From Hyphococcus sp. (GTDB taxonomy: Bacteria > Pseudomonadota > Alphaproteobacteria > Caulobacterales > Parvularculaceae), in NCBI GenBank assembly GCA_028281665.1, contig JANQJK010000006.1, forward strand, positions 62,001 to 126,000: a stretch of 64,000 bases of DNA, written 5' to 3'. Under the pieces are notes generated by a model. That model was not told the origin of the DNA, searched no databases, and saw nothing but the letters and a program-made list of their open reading frames with translations. Positions 29,542-39,214 of this stretch are shown one piece after another. Made by a program: the position numbers and the translations under genes. The first letter of the stretch is position 1, and each line of letters starts with the position of its first letter.

Positions 29542-30035
29542 TAAAATTCTCCAAGCGGATCGTCCTCGGACGCATCGTCGCTCTTGCCGCCTTGCTGGTT
29601 CGTAAACGCCTGCACCGCCAGATTCAGGAGATCGACCGATCCGCGCGTAATGGTGATCCTGTCGCCTTCCTGGAAGTATTCCTCGGACGCGCCCGGCTCA
29701 ATCGAAACATGGGCGCCGCCGAGAAACCCGTCCGATACGATCTTGGCCACGGAATCGTCAGGGACCTGAACATCGCGGTTAATGCTCATGGACACGGTCG
29801 CTTCGTAAGTGGCGGGATCGAGCACGCTGCCTGACACCTCGCCAACTGAAATGCCGGCAATCTTGACGTCGGCGCCGACAGAAAGACCGTCAACGCGCCC
29901 GAACACGGCATCGAGCTGATAGTCCGCGACGCGGGCCCGGTCCCCGCTGACGCCGGCGGCGTACCAGAGAAACGCAACCGCCACGGCAATGACGATCAGT
30001 CCGACAATCGTTTCAAAAGCGCCGGCGCGGCTCAT
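29541..30035 (-). CDS. mlaD: MlaD family (MCE domain) outer membrane lipid asymmetry protein
   Basis: 164 aa; ETIVGLIVIAVAVAFLWYA...LDAVFGRVDGLSVGADVKIAGISVGEVSG. Confidence 0.92.
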   Translation of the reverse strand: MSRAGAFETIVGLIVIAVAVAFLWYAAGVSGDRARVADYQLDAVFGRVDGLSVGADVKIAGISVGEVSGSVLDPATYEATVSMSINRDVQVPDDSVAKIVSDGFLGGAHVSIEPGASEEYFQEGDRITITRGSVDLLNLAVQAFTNQQGGKSDDASEDDPLGEF

Positions 30036-30056
30036 CAGACGTCTCCCCTGTTTCCG

Positions 30057-30467
30057 TTACGCCTCTTCAGGCTTCCAGGCTTCATAATCGTCGTTCACGT
30101 CGGCGGGCCCGCCGGCGCGGGCGAGCGAGCCCGGCGGATGATAGGCGAGCGGCGTGCCGGTCATGTTGGGAAGATGATCCTTTTCCCATTCCCGTCGGAT
30201 CAACGGCTGTTCGCTCGGCGGTTCATCGAAGATATGGTGGAGCCAGCCGTGCCAGTCCGGGGGCACGCGCGAGGCCTCGGCGACCCCATGGTAAACGACC
30301 CAGCGCCGCGGGCGCGTGTTTTCGCTGCCGGGCAGCGAATTGGCCTTTTCCTCGAAATAGCGGTTGCCCTGCTCGTCCTTGCCGACCTCGCGGGCGCCCT
30401 TGCGCCACAGGGTGAAGGACGTGCCGAGGGTGGCCGAATTCCACCAGGTAAATAGTTTCGAGATCAA
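30057..30467 (-). CDS. NADH:ubiquinone oxidoreductase NDUFA12-like subunit
   Basis: Start likely TTG 30467 (ISKLFTWWNSATLGTSFTLWRKGAREVGKDEQGNRYFEEK...RRWVVYHGVAEASRVPPDWHGWLHHIFDEPP). Confidence 0.92.
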   Translation of the reverse strand: MISKLFTWWNSATLGTSFTLWRKGAREVGKDEQGNRYFEEKANSLPGSENTRPRRWVVYHGVAEASRVPPDWHGWLHHIFDEPPSEQPLIRREWEKDHLPNMTGTPLAYHPPGSLARAGGPADVNDDYEAWKPEEA

Positions 30468-30570
30468 AAGGCGCTCCTGAACTTCTAAGGGGCTGGGTAG
30501 CCCCCTCTCGCGGCGCGAATATGGCGCCCGCCGCCGGGCCGGGCAATCGCCGTGCCGCATCCTATAAGCT

Positions 30571-30798
30571 CTATTTCATTAGTTTTTTGGCGCTTATTCT
30601 CAATCGTCGACGCCTAGCTTCTTTGAAGCGCTCGTTTATGAGCGAATTTCCAGCAATCTCGTGATCAATATAGAGTTTCAGCGCCTGTCGCACCGCGTCA
30701 GTGGCAGTCATGCGCGTCGCTTCGCAATAGTCCGCCAATAGCGAGCGATATGGCTCACCCAGGTTAAACCTTGAACCTGTTGTGCTTTTTCGTGCCAT
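30571..30798 (-). CDS. Ribbon-helix-helix-like small DNA-binding protein
   Basis: 75 aa; RFNLGEPYRSLLADYCEATRMTATDAVRQALKLYIDHE (beta strand-helix-helix pattern), basic tail. Confidence 0.6.
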   Translation of the reverse strand: MARKSTTGSRFNLGEPYRSLLADYCEATRMTATDAVRQALKLYIDHEIAGNSLINERFKEARRRRLRISAKKLMK

Positions 30799-30808
30799 TG
30801 TCCATTAA

Positions 30809-30824
30809 TGTACATTACTGTACA
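30809..30824. promoter_or_regulatory. Candidate RHH operator: two TGTACA sites one helical turn apart
   Basis: TGTACATTACTGTACA about 10 bp upstream of the RHH start codon. Confidence 0.55.
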
Positions 30825-30956
30825 AATAACTCAATCCTGATTCGAGCTGCGGCGCTGACGCTCTTGCAAGCTGGTTTCGTGATCGTCAGGATAAAAAATG
30901 GGCCGCACCCGAGAGGGAACGGCCCGGCTTTATAAGCAATGGTGGAGGGGTCGTGC

Positions 30957-31175
30957 TTAACGCTCGTACACAGGCGCGTCGTACGATCCCTTCATCAGTC
31001 CAACCGCGTTCAGGCAGTCGGACTTGTTGTGGTAAGATTCACCGCTAGCAATGATCTCGTGATTGTTCGCCTTGAAACGCCAGCGCCAATAATCGCGAGT
31101 ATCGCGGTAAATCTCATAGTAACCGGTTGATTTATTTATCTTACTCACCTCCTCTCCATCTATGAACGAATCCAC
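30957..31175 (-). CDS. YegP/DUF1508-like protein
   Basis: 72 aa; GYYEIYRDTRDYWRWRFKANNHEIIASGESYHNKSDCLNAVGLMKG. Confidence 0.75.
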   Translation of the reverse strand: MDSFIDGEEVSKINKSTGYYEIYRDTRDYWRWRFKANNHEIIASGESYHNKSDCLNAVGLMKGSYDAPVYER

Positions 31176-31389
31176 TTACGCAACTCATCTCTTCAGCTAC
31201 CGGTTCAACGGCCGCGAATACACGGTGGACATCGTGGCCAAAGATGCCGATGAGGCCAAAGAGCGTCTCAAGGCTTTGGTCTGGGCTAAGTACGATGGCG
31301 AACTTGTTGCCCGCGTCCCGGCGGAGGTTGGCACTTTGGCTCGAATCGCAATAGCGCTTCGTAATGTAATTGTCGCCATTTTCCGGTGA
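31162..31389 (+). CDS. Small hypothetical protein
   Basis: 75 aa; SYRFNGREYTVDIVAKDADEAKERLKAL; followed by a terminator on the same strand. Confidence 0.5.
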   Translation: MNESTYATHLFSYRFNGREYTVDIVAKDADEAKERLKALVWAKYDGELVARVPAEVGTLARIAIALRNVIVAIFR

Positions 31390-31407
31390 TTCCGGTTATG
31401 GCACGAG

Positions 31408-31423
31408 ACACTATAAATTGTGC
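31408..31423. promoter_or_regulatory. Candidate NrdR box 1
   Basis: ACACTATAAATTGTGC versus consensus acaCwAtATaTwGtgt. Confidence 0.5.
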
Positions 31424-31434
31424 TCATACATATG

Positions 31435-31460
31435 GCCACCGCAATTTGTGGTGGTTTTTT
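31435..31460 (+). terminator. Rho-independent terminator
   Basis: CCACC-gcaatttgt-GGTGG followed by TTTTTT. Confidence 0.6.
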
Positions 31461-31528
31461 GCCTTTGCGAGGCCTATTAGTTGCTCTCGGCATTTTGCCC
31501 AGAACTGCTTTTCAATCAAAACTCACCC

Positions 31529-31544
31529 GCACTATATGTAGTGT
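31529..31544. promoter_or_regulatory. Candidate NrdR box 2, immediately upstream of nrdJ
   Basis: GCACTATATGTAGTGT versus consensus acaCwAtATaTwGtgt; ends 21 bp before the nrdJ start. Confidence 0.75.
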
Positions 31545-31565
31545 CTAAGAAACCGAGCCCGTCCG

Positions 31566-34500
31566 ATGCTCATTGAACGCCGTTTTTCCGAGGATTGGCG
31601 CGCGCCTTATGGCGCGATCGCCTTCAGGCGCGCGGATTCCGAGATCCGGACCTTTGCGGGCGAGATCATCTTCGAGGCCCGCGACGTTGAGGTTCCAAAG
31701 CAATGGAGCCAGACGGCGGTCGATATCCTCGCCCAGAAATATCTGCGCAAGGCAGGCGTCCCCGCCGCGACCCGGCGCGTGCCGGAAAAAGGCGTGCCGA
31801 AATTCCTCCAGCGCTCCATGCCCCATGTGGCTGCGCTTGCCAAAATGCCGGCGGAGGACCGATACGGCGCAGAGACCTCCGCGAAACAGGTGTTCGACCG
31901 CATGGCCGGCGCCTGGGCCTATTGGGGATGGAAGGCCGGGCATTTCTCGTCGGAAAAAGACGCCGAGGCCTTCATCGACGAAATGCGCGCCATGCTGGCG
32001 CTGCAAATCGGCGCGCCGAATTCTCCGCAATGGTTCAACACCGGTTTGCACTGGGCATACGGCATCGACGGACCCGGCCAGGGCCATTTCTTTGTGGATC
32101 ACGAAACGGGCGCACTTGCCGAATCCGACAGCGCCTATGAACGCCCGCAGCCCCACGCCTGTTTCATCCAGTCGGTGGACGACAATCTCGCCTCGGAAAA
32201 CGGCGTGATGGATCTGTGGCGGCGCGAGGCGCTGTTGTTCAAATACGGCTCGGGCACCGGCACGAATTTCTCCAACATTCGCGGCGAAGGCGAGCCCCTG
32301 TCGAGCGGGGGCAAAAGCTCCGGCCTCATGAGTTTCCTGAAAGTCGGCGACGCCGCAGCCGGCGCCGTTAAGTCCGGAGGCACCACGCGGCGCGCGGCGA
32401 AGATGGTCATCGTCGATGCGGATCATCCGGACATTGAACAATTCGTTCGCTGGAAGGCGCGGGAGGAAGAAAAGGTCGCGGCGCTGATCGCGGGATCGCG
32501 CGCCCTCGCCAAACACCTGCCGCTGATCCTTGAAGCGTGCTGGGCGATCGAAGACGACGACCGCCTCGACCCGAACGAAAACCCCGCGCTGGGCGCCGCG
32601 GTGAAAGCGGCGAAGGCCGCGTTCGTGCCTGACGGATCGATCAGGCGCGCCATCGAATACGCCCGTGAGGGGTATCGCGACATTGACGTCGACGTCTTCG
32701 ATTTCGACTGGGATTCGGAAGCCTACCGCACGGTGTCCGGTCAGAATTCGAACAACTCTGTGCGCGTCACCGACGCGTTTTTAAAGGCGATCGCTGAAGA
32801 CGACGACTGGACGCTTACCCGGCGCACCGACGGGGCGGCGGTGAAAACGGTCGGCGCCCGCGAACTCTGGGAAGAGATCTGCGCCACCGCCTGGGCGTGC
32901 GCGGATCCGGGCGTTCAGTTTCACGACACGATCAACGCCTGGCACACCTGCCCCGAGGGCGGCGATATTCGCGCCTCCAATCCGTGCTCGGAATATATGT
33001 TTCTTGACGACACCGCCTGCAACCTTGCATCGGTCAATCTCGTCAAATTCAGGACCGATGAAGGGTTTGACGTCGACGGCTTTGAACACGCATGCCGATT
33101 ATGGACGCTGACGCTCGAAACCTCCGTCACCATGGCGCAGTTCCCATCGGCGGCGATTGCGCGCCGGTCTTTCGACTATCGAACGCTCGGCCTCGGCTTC
33201 GCCAATATTGGCGGCCTCTTGATGCGCTCAGGCATCGCCTATGACAGCGACGAAGGCCGCGCGGCCTGCGCCGGCGTATCGGCACTGATGACGGGCGCCG
33301 CCTACCGGACAAGCGCGGAAATGGCGGGCGCTCTCGGCCCCTTCGATAAGTTCGGCGAAAACCGCGACGCCATGCTGCGCGTCATGCGCAATCACCGGCG
33401 CGCGGCGACCGGCGTTTCCGAAGGCGGCGAATTCGAAGGGCTTGGCGCGGAACCCTCGCAGTTTAACGACGACGCCTGCCCGTGGCCGGAACTCGCCGAG
33501 CGGGCGAAGACCGTCTGGAACGAAGCCTACGAACTCGGCGCGCTCAACGGCTATCGCAACGCGCAGATCTCCGTCATCGCGCCCACCGGCACCATCGGTC
33601 TCGTGATGGATTGCGACACCACGGGCATCGAACCTGATTTCGCGCTCGTCAAATTCAAGAAGCTCGCCGGCGGCGGCAGCCTCAAGATCATTAACCAGTC
33701 CGTACCCGCCGCGTTAAGCGCGCTCGGGTATAAGGATGCGGAGATCGCAGACATTGAGGCCTATGCCCTTGGCCGCGGCACGCTGGAAGACGCGCCGGGG
33801 ATCAACCTTGAAGAGTTGCGCAACGAAGGCTTTGAAGATCGCCACATCAAGGCGCTGATCGAGCGCCTCAAGACGGCCTTTGACCTCACTTACGCGTTCA
33901 CGCCCCAGGCGCTGGGCGAGGATTTCTGCACGAACGTTCTCGGTCTGCCGGAATCGATGCTGACGGCGACCGGCTACGAGATCCTGCGGGACATCGGCTT
34001 CACCGACGAAGAGATTCACGAAGCCAACCTTTTCTGCTGCGGGGCGATGACCGTTGAGGGCGCGCCGCATCTGAAAGAGGAACACTACCCCGTCTTCGAC
34101 TGCGCAAACCCGTGCGGGCGCATCGGCGAACGGTTCCTCTCGCTGGAGGCGCATCTTGGCATGATGGCGGCGGCGCAACCGTTTATTTCAGGCGCCATTT
34201 CAAAAACCATCAACCTGCCGTCGAGCGCGAGCGTCGGCGACTGCGCGCGGGCCTATATGCTGGGCTGGCACATGGGCCTGAAAGCGATGGCCGTCTACCG
34301 CGACGGCTCAAAGCTCTCGCAACCGCTGTCAGCCGCGCTGCTTGCCTCTTCCGATGGGAAGGACGAGGAGCCCCTAGCCGACACGGTTGCCGATGCGCCG
34401 ATGACGGAAAAATCGAAAATCGTCGCCGAGCGGATCGTCGAACGGATTATCGAGCGCACGCCGGGTCGGCGCCGGTTGCCGGATCGGCGCAAAGGCTACA

Positions 34501-35282
34501 TTCAGAAAGCCATCGTCGGCGGGCACAAGGTTTATCTGCACACGGGCGAATTCGATGACGGCGAACTGGGCGAAGTCTTCATCGACATGCATAAGGAAGG
34601 CGCAGCGTTCCGCTCACTGATGAATAATTTCGCCATCGCTGTGTCGCTGGGGCTTCAATATGGCGTGCCCCTCGACGAGTTTGTCGACGCTTATGTGTTC
34701 ACGCGGTTCGATCCGTCCGGGCCCGTGCAGGGTAACGACCAGATCAAGCATGCAACGTCCATCCTTGATTACATTTTCCGCGAACTTGCCATCTCCTATC
34801 TAGGCCGCGGCGACCTCGCCCATGTCAATCCCGACGACTCCTCCGTTGACGCCATCGGGCGCGGCGTTTCGGAAGAGAAGACGCAAGCGGAAGCCGCAAA
34901 GCTGATCTCGAAAGGCTTCAGCCGGTCGACGGTCACGGACAATCTCGTCATACTGCGCGGCGGGGACTTTGATCGCCTTCGCAAAAACGCCGATCAGGAC
35001 GCCAATGACGACGCCGTGGAGGAGATTGCGGAGGGCGCGCCGAAAGCGGAAAGCCCGCCGGAAATCGAGGCGCAGGTTGCAAAACTCGCCGAGGCCGTGA
35101 ACCAGAAAGCGCCCCGCGGCGTTCTGGCGACGCCCGGCCGGCCCGCAAACCAGCCGCGGGACGAGGCCCGCATCAAAGGCTATGAAGGCGACGCGTGTCC
35201 CGATTGCGGACAGTTTACGCTGGTGCGCAACGGCGCCTGTCTCAAATGCGAAAGCTGCGGCGCATCAACGGGTTGTTCATAA
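31566..35282 (+). CDS. nrdJ: Vitamin B12-dependent (class II) ribonucleotide reductase
   Basis: 1238 aa; [88 protein letters not shown]-terminal [28 protein letters not shown]. Confidence 0.98.
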   Translation: MLIERRFSEDWRAPYGAIAFRRADSEIRTFAGEIIFEARDVEVPKQWSQTAVDILAQKYLRKAGVPAATRRVPEKGVPKFLQRSMPHVAALAKMPAEDRYGAETSAKQVFDRMAGAWAYWGWKAGHFSSEKDAEAFIDEMRAMLALQIGAPNSPQWFNTGLHWAYGIDGPGQGHFFVDHETGALAESDSAYERPQPHACFIQSVDDNLASENGVMDLWRREALLFKYGSGTGTNFSNIRGEGEPLSSGGKSSGLMSFLKVGDAAAGAVKSGGTTRRAAKMVIVDADHPDIEQFVRWKAREEEKVAALIAGSRALAKHLPLILEACWAIEDDDRLDPNENPALGAAVKAAKAAFVPDGSIRRAIEYAREGYRDIDVDVFDFDWDSEAYRTVSGQNSNNSVRVTDAFLKAIAEDDDWTLTRRTDGAAVKTVGARELWEEICATAWACADPGVQFHDTINAWHTCPEGGDIRASNPCSEYMFLDDTACNLASVNLVKFRTDEGFDVDGFEHACRLWTLTLETSVTMAQFPSAAIARRSFDYRTLGLGFANIGGLLMRSGIAYDSDEGRAACAGVSALMTGAAYRTSAEMAGALGPFDKFGENRDAMLRVMRNHRRAATGVSEGGEFEGLGAEPSQFNDDACPWPELAERAKTVWNEAYELGALNGYRNAQISVIAPTGTIGLVMDCDTTGIEPDFALVKFKKLAGGGSLKIINQSVPAALSALGYKDAEIADIEAYALGRGTLEDAPGINLEELRNEGFEDRHIKALIERLKTAFDLTYAFTPQALGEDFCTNVLGLPESMLTATGYEILRDIGFTDEEIHEANLFCCGAMTVEGAPHLKEEHYPVFDCANPCGRIGERFLSLEAHLGMMAAAQPFISGAISKTINLPSSASVGDCARAYMLGWHMGLKAMAVYRDGSKLSQPLSAALLASSDGKDEEPLADTVADAPMTEKSKIVAERIVERIIERTPGRRRLPDRRKGYIQKAIVGGHKVYLHTGEFDDGELGEVFIDMHKEGAAFRSLMNNFAIAVSLGLQYGVPLDEFVDAYVFTRFDPSGPVQGNDQIKHATSILDYIFRELAISYLGRGDLAHVNPDDSSVDAIGRGVSEEKTQAEAAKLISKGFSRSTVTDNLVILRGGDFDRLRKNADQDANDDAVEEIAEGAPKAESPPEIEAQVAKLAEAVNQKAPRGVLATPGRPANQPRDEARIKGYEGDACPDCGQFTLVRNGACLKCESCGASTGCS

Positions 35283-35386
35283 ACTTCTGAGCGCACGGAC
35301 AACAATTCTCCAAACAGCCTTAATCATTAATTGACGCGGCGACCGCAAAATGCCCGGCGAAACGAATTCGCTGCGGAACTGGTTGC

Positions 35387-36229
35387 ATGCTGAAATACAT
35401 CGCACTGATCCTTCTCTTCATGGTGATGGTGTTCGCCACGGTCGCGGCGATTCTGCCGGGCTCGGAGTCGAAAACCAATCCGGTCGCCGATATCGGCAAG
35501 GAGATCGCCAAGCCGCTCGCGAAGGTCGACGATATTGCGCCGGATATTTCCCAGGCGCTTGACAGCGTGAAGCTGCCCGGCCTCTCAAAACCTTCCACCG
35601 ACGTAGAAGTCCTCGACGAAAACGCCCTTGCAGATCATTCGGGCGCGGTGTTCTCCAACAAGGATATGCCGAAAGCGAACTTCGCCGGTTCACTTCTGTC
35701 AAACGCGGCGTTCGACGGCGCGCTGCTGGACGGCGCGGTTCTCGAAGGCGCCAATGGCGCCGAAGTCAATTTCGCCGGCGCCCAGCTTGCGAAGGCCAAC
35801 TTCACGGCGACGGCTTTGCCCGAGGCCAATTTCACAAGCGCAGAGTTGCGTGAAGCGACGGCGCGCGGCGCGCGCTTTCGCGGAGCAAAATTTACCGATG
35901 CGGACATTTCCTTTGCGTCGTTCTCCGGCGCGGAACTTGTCGGCGCCGATTTCCGCAAAGCTTATGGCGCGGGCGCCTTTTTCGTCGGCGCCGACCTTTC
36001 CAACGCGAAGTTCACGGGCGCGGACCTGACCGGCGTGCGTCTGTCGCGGGCGAACCTTAAAGGCGCGATCTTTGAAGCAGCCGATATGAACCTCGTCGAC
36101 CTTTCGAATGCAAACATTCATGGCGCGGATTTGTCGGGCGCCATCAATCTGACGCCGGAGCAGATCGCCGCCGCCTGTGCGAATTCGGAAACAAAACTGC
36201 CCGAAGGCTTTGCATCAACGCGCTGTTAG
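35387..36229 (+). CDS. Pentapeptide repeat protein with N-terminal TM
   Basis: 280 aa; multiple A(D/N)LxxA units: ADLSNAKFTGADLTGVRLSRANLKGAIFEAADMNLVDLSNANIHGADLSGA. Confidence 0.93.
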   Translation: MLKYIALILLFMVMVFATVAAILPGSESKTNPVADIGKEIAKPLAKVDDIAPDISQALDSVKLPGLSKPSTDVEVLDENALADHSGAVFSNKDMPKANFAGSLLSNAAFDGALLDGAVLEGANGAEVNFAGAQLAKANFTATALPEANFTSAELREATARGARFRGAKFTDADISFASFSGAELVGADFRKAYGAGAFFVGADLSNAKFTGADLTGVRLSRANLKGAIFEAADMNLVDLSNANIHGADLSGAINLTPEQIAAACANSETKLPEGFASTRC

Positions 36230-37053
36230 CGTTGATCGTCGCGCTCTGAGGCGGAAAGCCGCGTCGGGTCGAGCGCCTGCAAAACACTCATCGCCAGAAG
36301 AGAAAGCCTCGCCGGCGCAAACGCCGGTTCGGTGCGTTGCGGCGCGGTCGCGACAGGGTTTTCCGGCCGCGCTTCATCGGAACGAGACGCGGACTGCGCC
36401 GCCGCCGGTTGCGTATCTGAAGCCGGCAGAGTCGCAGTGCGTTCGCCCAGCGATGCTGCAAAGGACGCAATCACTTCACCAACGGTTTTTGCGCGCGCGC
36501 CGTCGTAAAAGACCGGCGCATTTGAACGCGCCGCCGCCGGCAGGATGTCCGCCGCTTTTACGGTCGCCGCAGCGTTCATCAGTTTGACCGCGCCGGCTGG
36601 CCCCAGAAAGTGCGCCGCATAAAGGTCCGCGGCGGACGCGGCGCGCCCAAGCTTCGTTTCCAGGATACGCGCGTTTTCCTGCGTCAGTTCCCCGGCCATC
36701 GCGGCGGACGCCGCCGCGTCGTAGCGAAGGTTCAGGATTTCCGCGCGACGCGTCGCATCCGCGATCTGAAACTTGCCGGATGCGTCCTGCATGATGTCGG
36801 CGGCAGCGGCGGCAAATCCATGGCGCGCGCCGTAAGTCTTCACCGCACCGAGCCATGTCTGTTCGATGAACTGAAAAAGGCCCGCCGCGCTCGATGTCGT
36901 CGCCTTCGCACTGGCGTCGAGGCTCGATTCGCGCAGCGCGGTTTTCATCAGATAATCGAACCCCGCACCGGTCGCGTCGCTGGCGCGCCGGATTGCGGAC
37001 GATACCGCCGCATTCGCTGAAACCGCTGACTGGACTTCCGCTGGCATGGGCAA
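36226..37053 (-). CDS. Lytic transglycosylase (SLT-like) domain protein
   Basis: 275 aa; FDYLMKTALRESSLDASAKATTSSAAGLFQFIEQTWLGAVKTYG...ADLYAAHFLGPAGAVKLMNA. Confidence 0.88.
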   Translation of the reverse strand: MPMPAEVQSAVSANAAVSSAIRRASDATGAGFDYLMKTALRESSLDASAKATTSSAAGLFQFIEQTWLGAVKTYGARHGFAAAAADIMQDASGKFQIADATRRAEILNLRYDAAASAAMAGELTQENARILETKLGRAASAADLYAAHFLGPAGAVKLMNAAATVKAADILPAAARSNAPVFYDGARAKTVGEVIASFAASLGERTATLPASDTQPAAAQSASRSDEARPENPVATAPQRTEPAFAPARLSLLAMSVLQALDPTRLSASERDDQR

Positions 37054-37082
37054 AAAATAGCCGGCAAGCCGTCAAGAAATCG

Positions 37083-38198
37083 CTAACCAAACCGGTTCGG
37101 ACGGAACGGGGAAAGGTCGATATCCGGCTCATTCCCGAGGATTTCCGCCGCCAGGGCCGCCGCGCTCGCCGGAGCGAGCAGGACGCCGTTGCGATGATGG
37201 CCGAGGGCAAGCCATGCCGGCCGCGCGCGGCGCCCGGCGGGCCCAAGTATCGGCGCACCATCCGGCGTCGCCGGCCTCAGCCCCGCCCAGCGCGCAAGCT
37301 CGGCGCAGTGTTCAAGCGCGGGCACAACATCAACCGCCCCGCCGCGCAGGGTTTCGATCCCCGCCGCGGAAACGTCAAGGTCGGCCCTGTCGCGCTGCTC
37401 GGTCGCGCCGATCACGATGCGTCCGCCCGCTTTCGGGCAGATATAGGCGCCAGGACCACGGACCACCCGCGCCAGTGACGCGGCGCTGGTCGACGCAACG
37501 GAAAACGCCTCGCCTTTCACCGGAAAGACAGGCGGCCGCGATACGCCGTCAATCGCCCAGCCCGATGCGGCGCCGGTTGCGATCACGATATCGTCGGCGA
37601 CAAATCCGTCGCCCGCGCCAAGCGCGACGCGCCAGCGGCCGGCCTCGGCCTGCGCCGACGCGACATAATCGTCGATCAGCGCCGCGCCGCGCCGTTCGAC
37701 GGAGAGACGCAGCGCCGCCGTCAGTTTCACCGGATCGACCTGCGCATCCTCGGGCGCCTGCATCGCCGCCGTCACGCGATCCGACAAGGCCGGTTCCAGC
37801 GCGCGCGCCTCGGTGCCGGTCAGCATGGCCGCGTCTGCGTCTCGCTTTGCAAGCGCGGCGCATTGCGCCTCAAGCTTTCGAGCGGCGGCTGCGTCGAGGG
37901 CGACGCCAAGAATGCCGTCGCTGCGAAAATCGATATCGGCGCCGGTTTCCTCAGCAAGGGACACCGCAAATGACGACCACATCCTGAGACTGGCCGCGCT
38001 CAACTCATATAGCGCGCCGCCGCCGAGATCCTTCTCGAATGACGGCGCGAGCATGCCCGCCGCCGCCGCCGTCGCCGGGGGGATGCGCGCCGACGCATCG
38101 ACGACCGCGAGCGAGCGCGTTTGCGCCGCCAGTTCGCGCGCCAGCGCGAGGCCGATCACGCCGCCGCCGATAATCGCAATGTCGTAGCGCGCCTTCAT
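37083..38198 (-). CDS. thiO: FAD-dependent glycine oxidase-like protein
   Basis: Start likely ATG 38198; MKARYDIAIIGGGVIGLALARELAAQ, GPGAYICPKAGGRIVIGATEQ, WAGLRPATPDGAPILGPAG, LALGHHRNGVLLAP. Confidence 0.88.
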   Translation of the reverse strand: MKARYDIAIIGGGVIGLALARELAAQTRSLAVVDASARIPPATAAAAGMLAPSFEKDLGGGALYELSAASLRMWSSFAVSLAEETGADIDFRSDGILGVALDAAAARKLEAQCAALAKRDADAAMLTGTEARALEPALSDRVTAAMQAPEDAQVDPVKLTAALRLSVERRGAALIDDYVASAQAEAGRWRVALGAGDGFVADDIVIATGAASGWAIDGVSRPPVFPVKGEAFSVASTSAASLARVVRGPGAYICPKAGGRIVIGATEQRDRADLDVSAAGIETLRGGAVDVVPALEHCAELARWAGLRPATPDGAPILGPAGRRARPAWLALGHHRNGVLLAPASAAALAAEILGNEPDIDLSPFRPNRFG

Positions 38199-38248
38199 CG
38201 CCGATCCGTCTTCGATGAAGGCGGACCATGACGCCGCGGCGGCAGAAT

Positions 38249-38818
38249 TCAACCGCGATTTTCCGACGCAGCGCCCTCGGCGGGCTCGGGCGGGAACGCC
38301 ATCAGCCGTGTTTTCTCTTTCGAGCCCGCCGACGAGCCAAAGAAGTAATTGACGACCGCCGCGGTCATGGTGGCGAGCGCCCCGAGCATGATGGAGAACT
38401 CCGTCTCTGTTCCCGCGGGCAGTCGCCGGGCCACCATGGCGCCGAGCACGACAAAGAAACCGAGAATGATCAACGCGCCCAGCGCCGACGGCGTCCAGTC
38501 ATCGAGCGCGATCTGTCGTTCGCGAGCGTTGGCGCGATCGGCAGCGTCAACACGCCGGACCGCCAGCTGCGTTTCCCGCAGCGCGATCTGAAACTCCTGC
38601 TCGGCGCGTTTCAGGGCAATCAACTGTTCCGGCGTTGCTGCGGAAAGCGTTTCCGCCAGCGCCGTTTCGTCAACGTCCGGCGCGCCGAAAATTGCGCGCG
38701 ACAACTGCGCCGCCGCCGCGCCCGCAAGAGGCCCGCCCAGCGCATGGGCAAGCTGCGGCGCCGCGCCGGCGATAATCCGTTTCAGTTTGCTTCGCGACTT
38801 CTGTTTGTCATTCGTCAC
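38249..38818 (-). CDS. Holin of 3TMs / GTA-holin-like membrane protein
   Basis: 189 aa; LKRIIAGAAPQLAHALGGPLAGAAAAQLSRAIFG, RRVDAADRANAREREI-like helix, C-terminal TMs ending VVNYFFGSSAGSKEK. Confidence 0.7.
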   Translation of the reverse strand: MTNDKQKSRSKLKRIIAGAAPQLAHALGGPLAGAAAAQLSRAIFGAPDVDETALAETLSAATPEQLIALKRAEQEFQIALRETQLAVRRVDAADRANARERQIALDDWTPSALGALIILGFFVVLGAMVARRLPAGTETEFSIMLGALATMTAAVVNYFFGSSAGSKEKTRLMAFPPEPAEGAASENRG

Positions 38819-39214
38819 GCTCGAAACCTCCGTAGCAGCGTTGCGAAATCATGAGCGGGCATAATACGCCCTCCAGATGTCATGGCTGGCTTTGCGCGCA
38901 GAAAAAAACGCGCGCTTCACGCCGATTCTGACGAATACGGACGAAGTGGTTGTTTTAATTGGGATTGAAATAAAAACCGAATTGCGGCCTGGCGCCGGCA
39001 GCTTTAAAAATACAACCCTGAGGCGATGTTTGTAACGCCGCACGCAACAACGCATTTCTGACGGGTCCTGACGATCCCGCTTAATGGTCGGAGCGCCGCC
39101 GCGTTACGCAGGTTTCAGAAATTTAAAATTGATTTTAAAAACGGATCAATTCACCGTCGCGGCAACTGATTCGCCAGCCTCGCCAAGGGCCGAATCGCAA
39201 CGGCGGTTGACCAT

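Noticed and set aside
24552-38198. thiS-thiG and thiO as a single thiamine cluster
   Set aside because: thiO is about 12 kb away beside lysis-like genes; not an operon.
38849-39055. 68-aa ORF in the gap upstream of the antiporter
   Set aside because: No recognisable motif or convincing start context; treated as intergenic.
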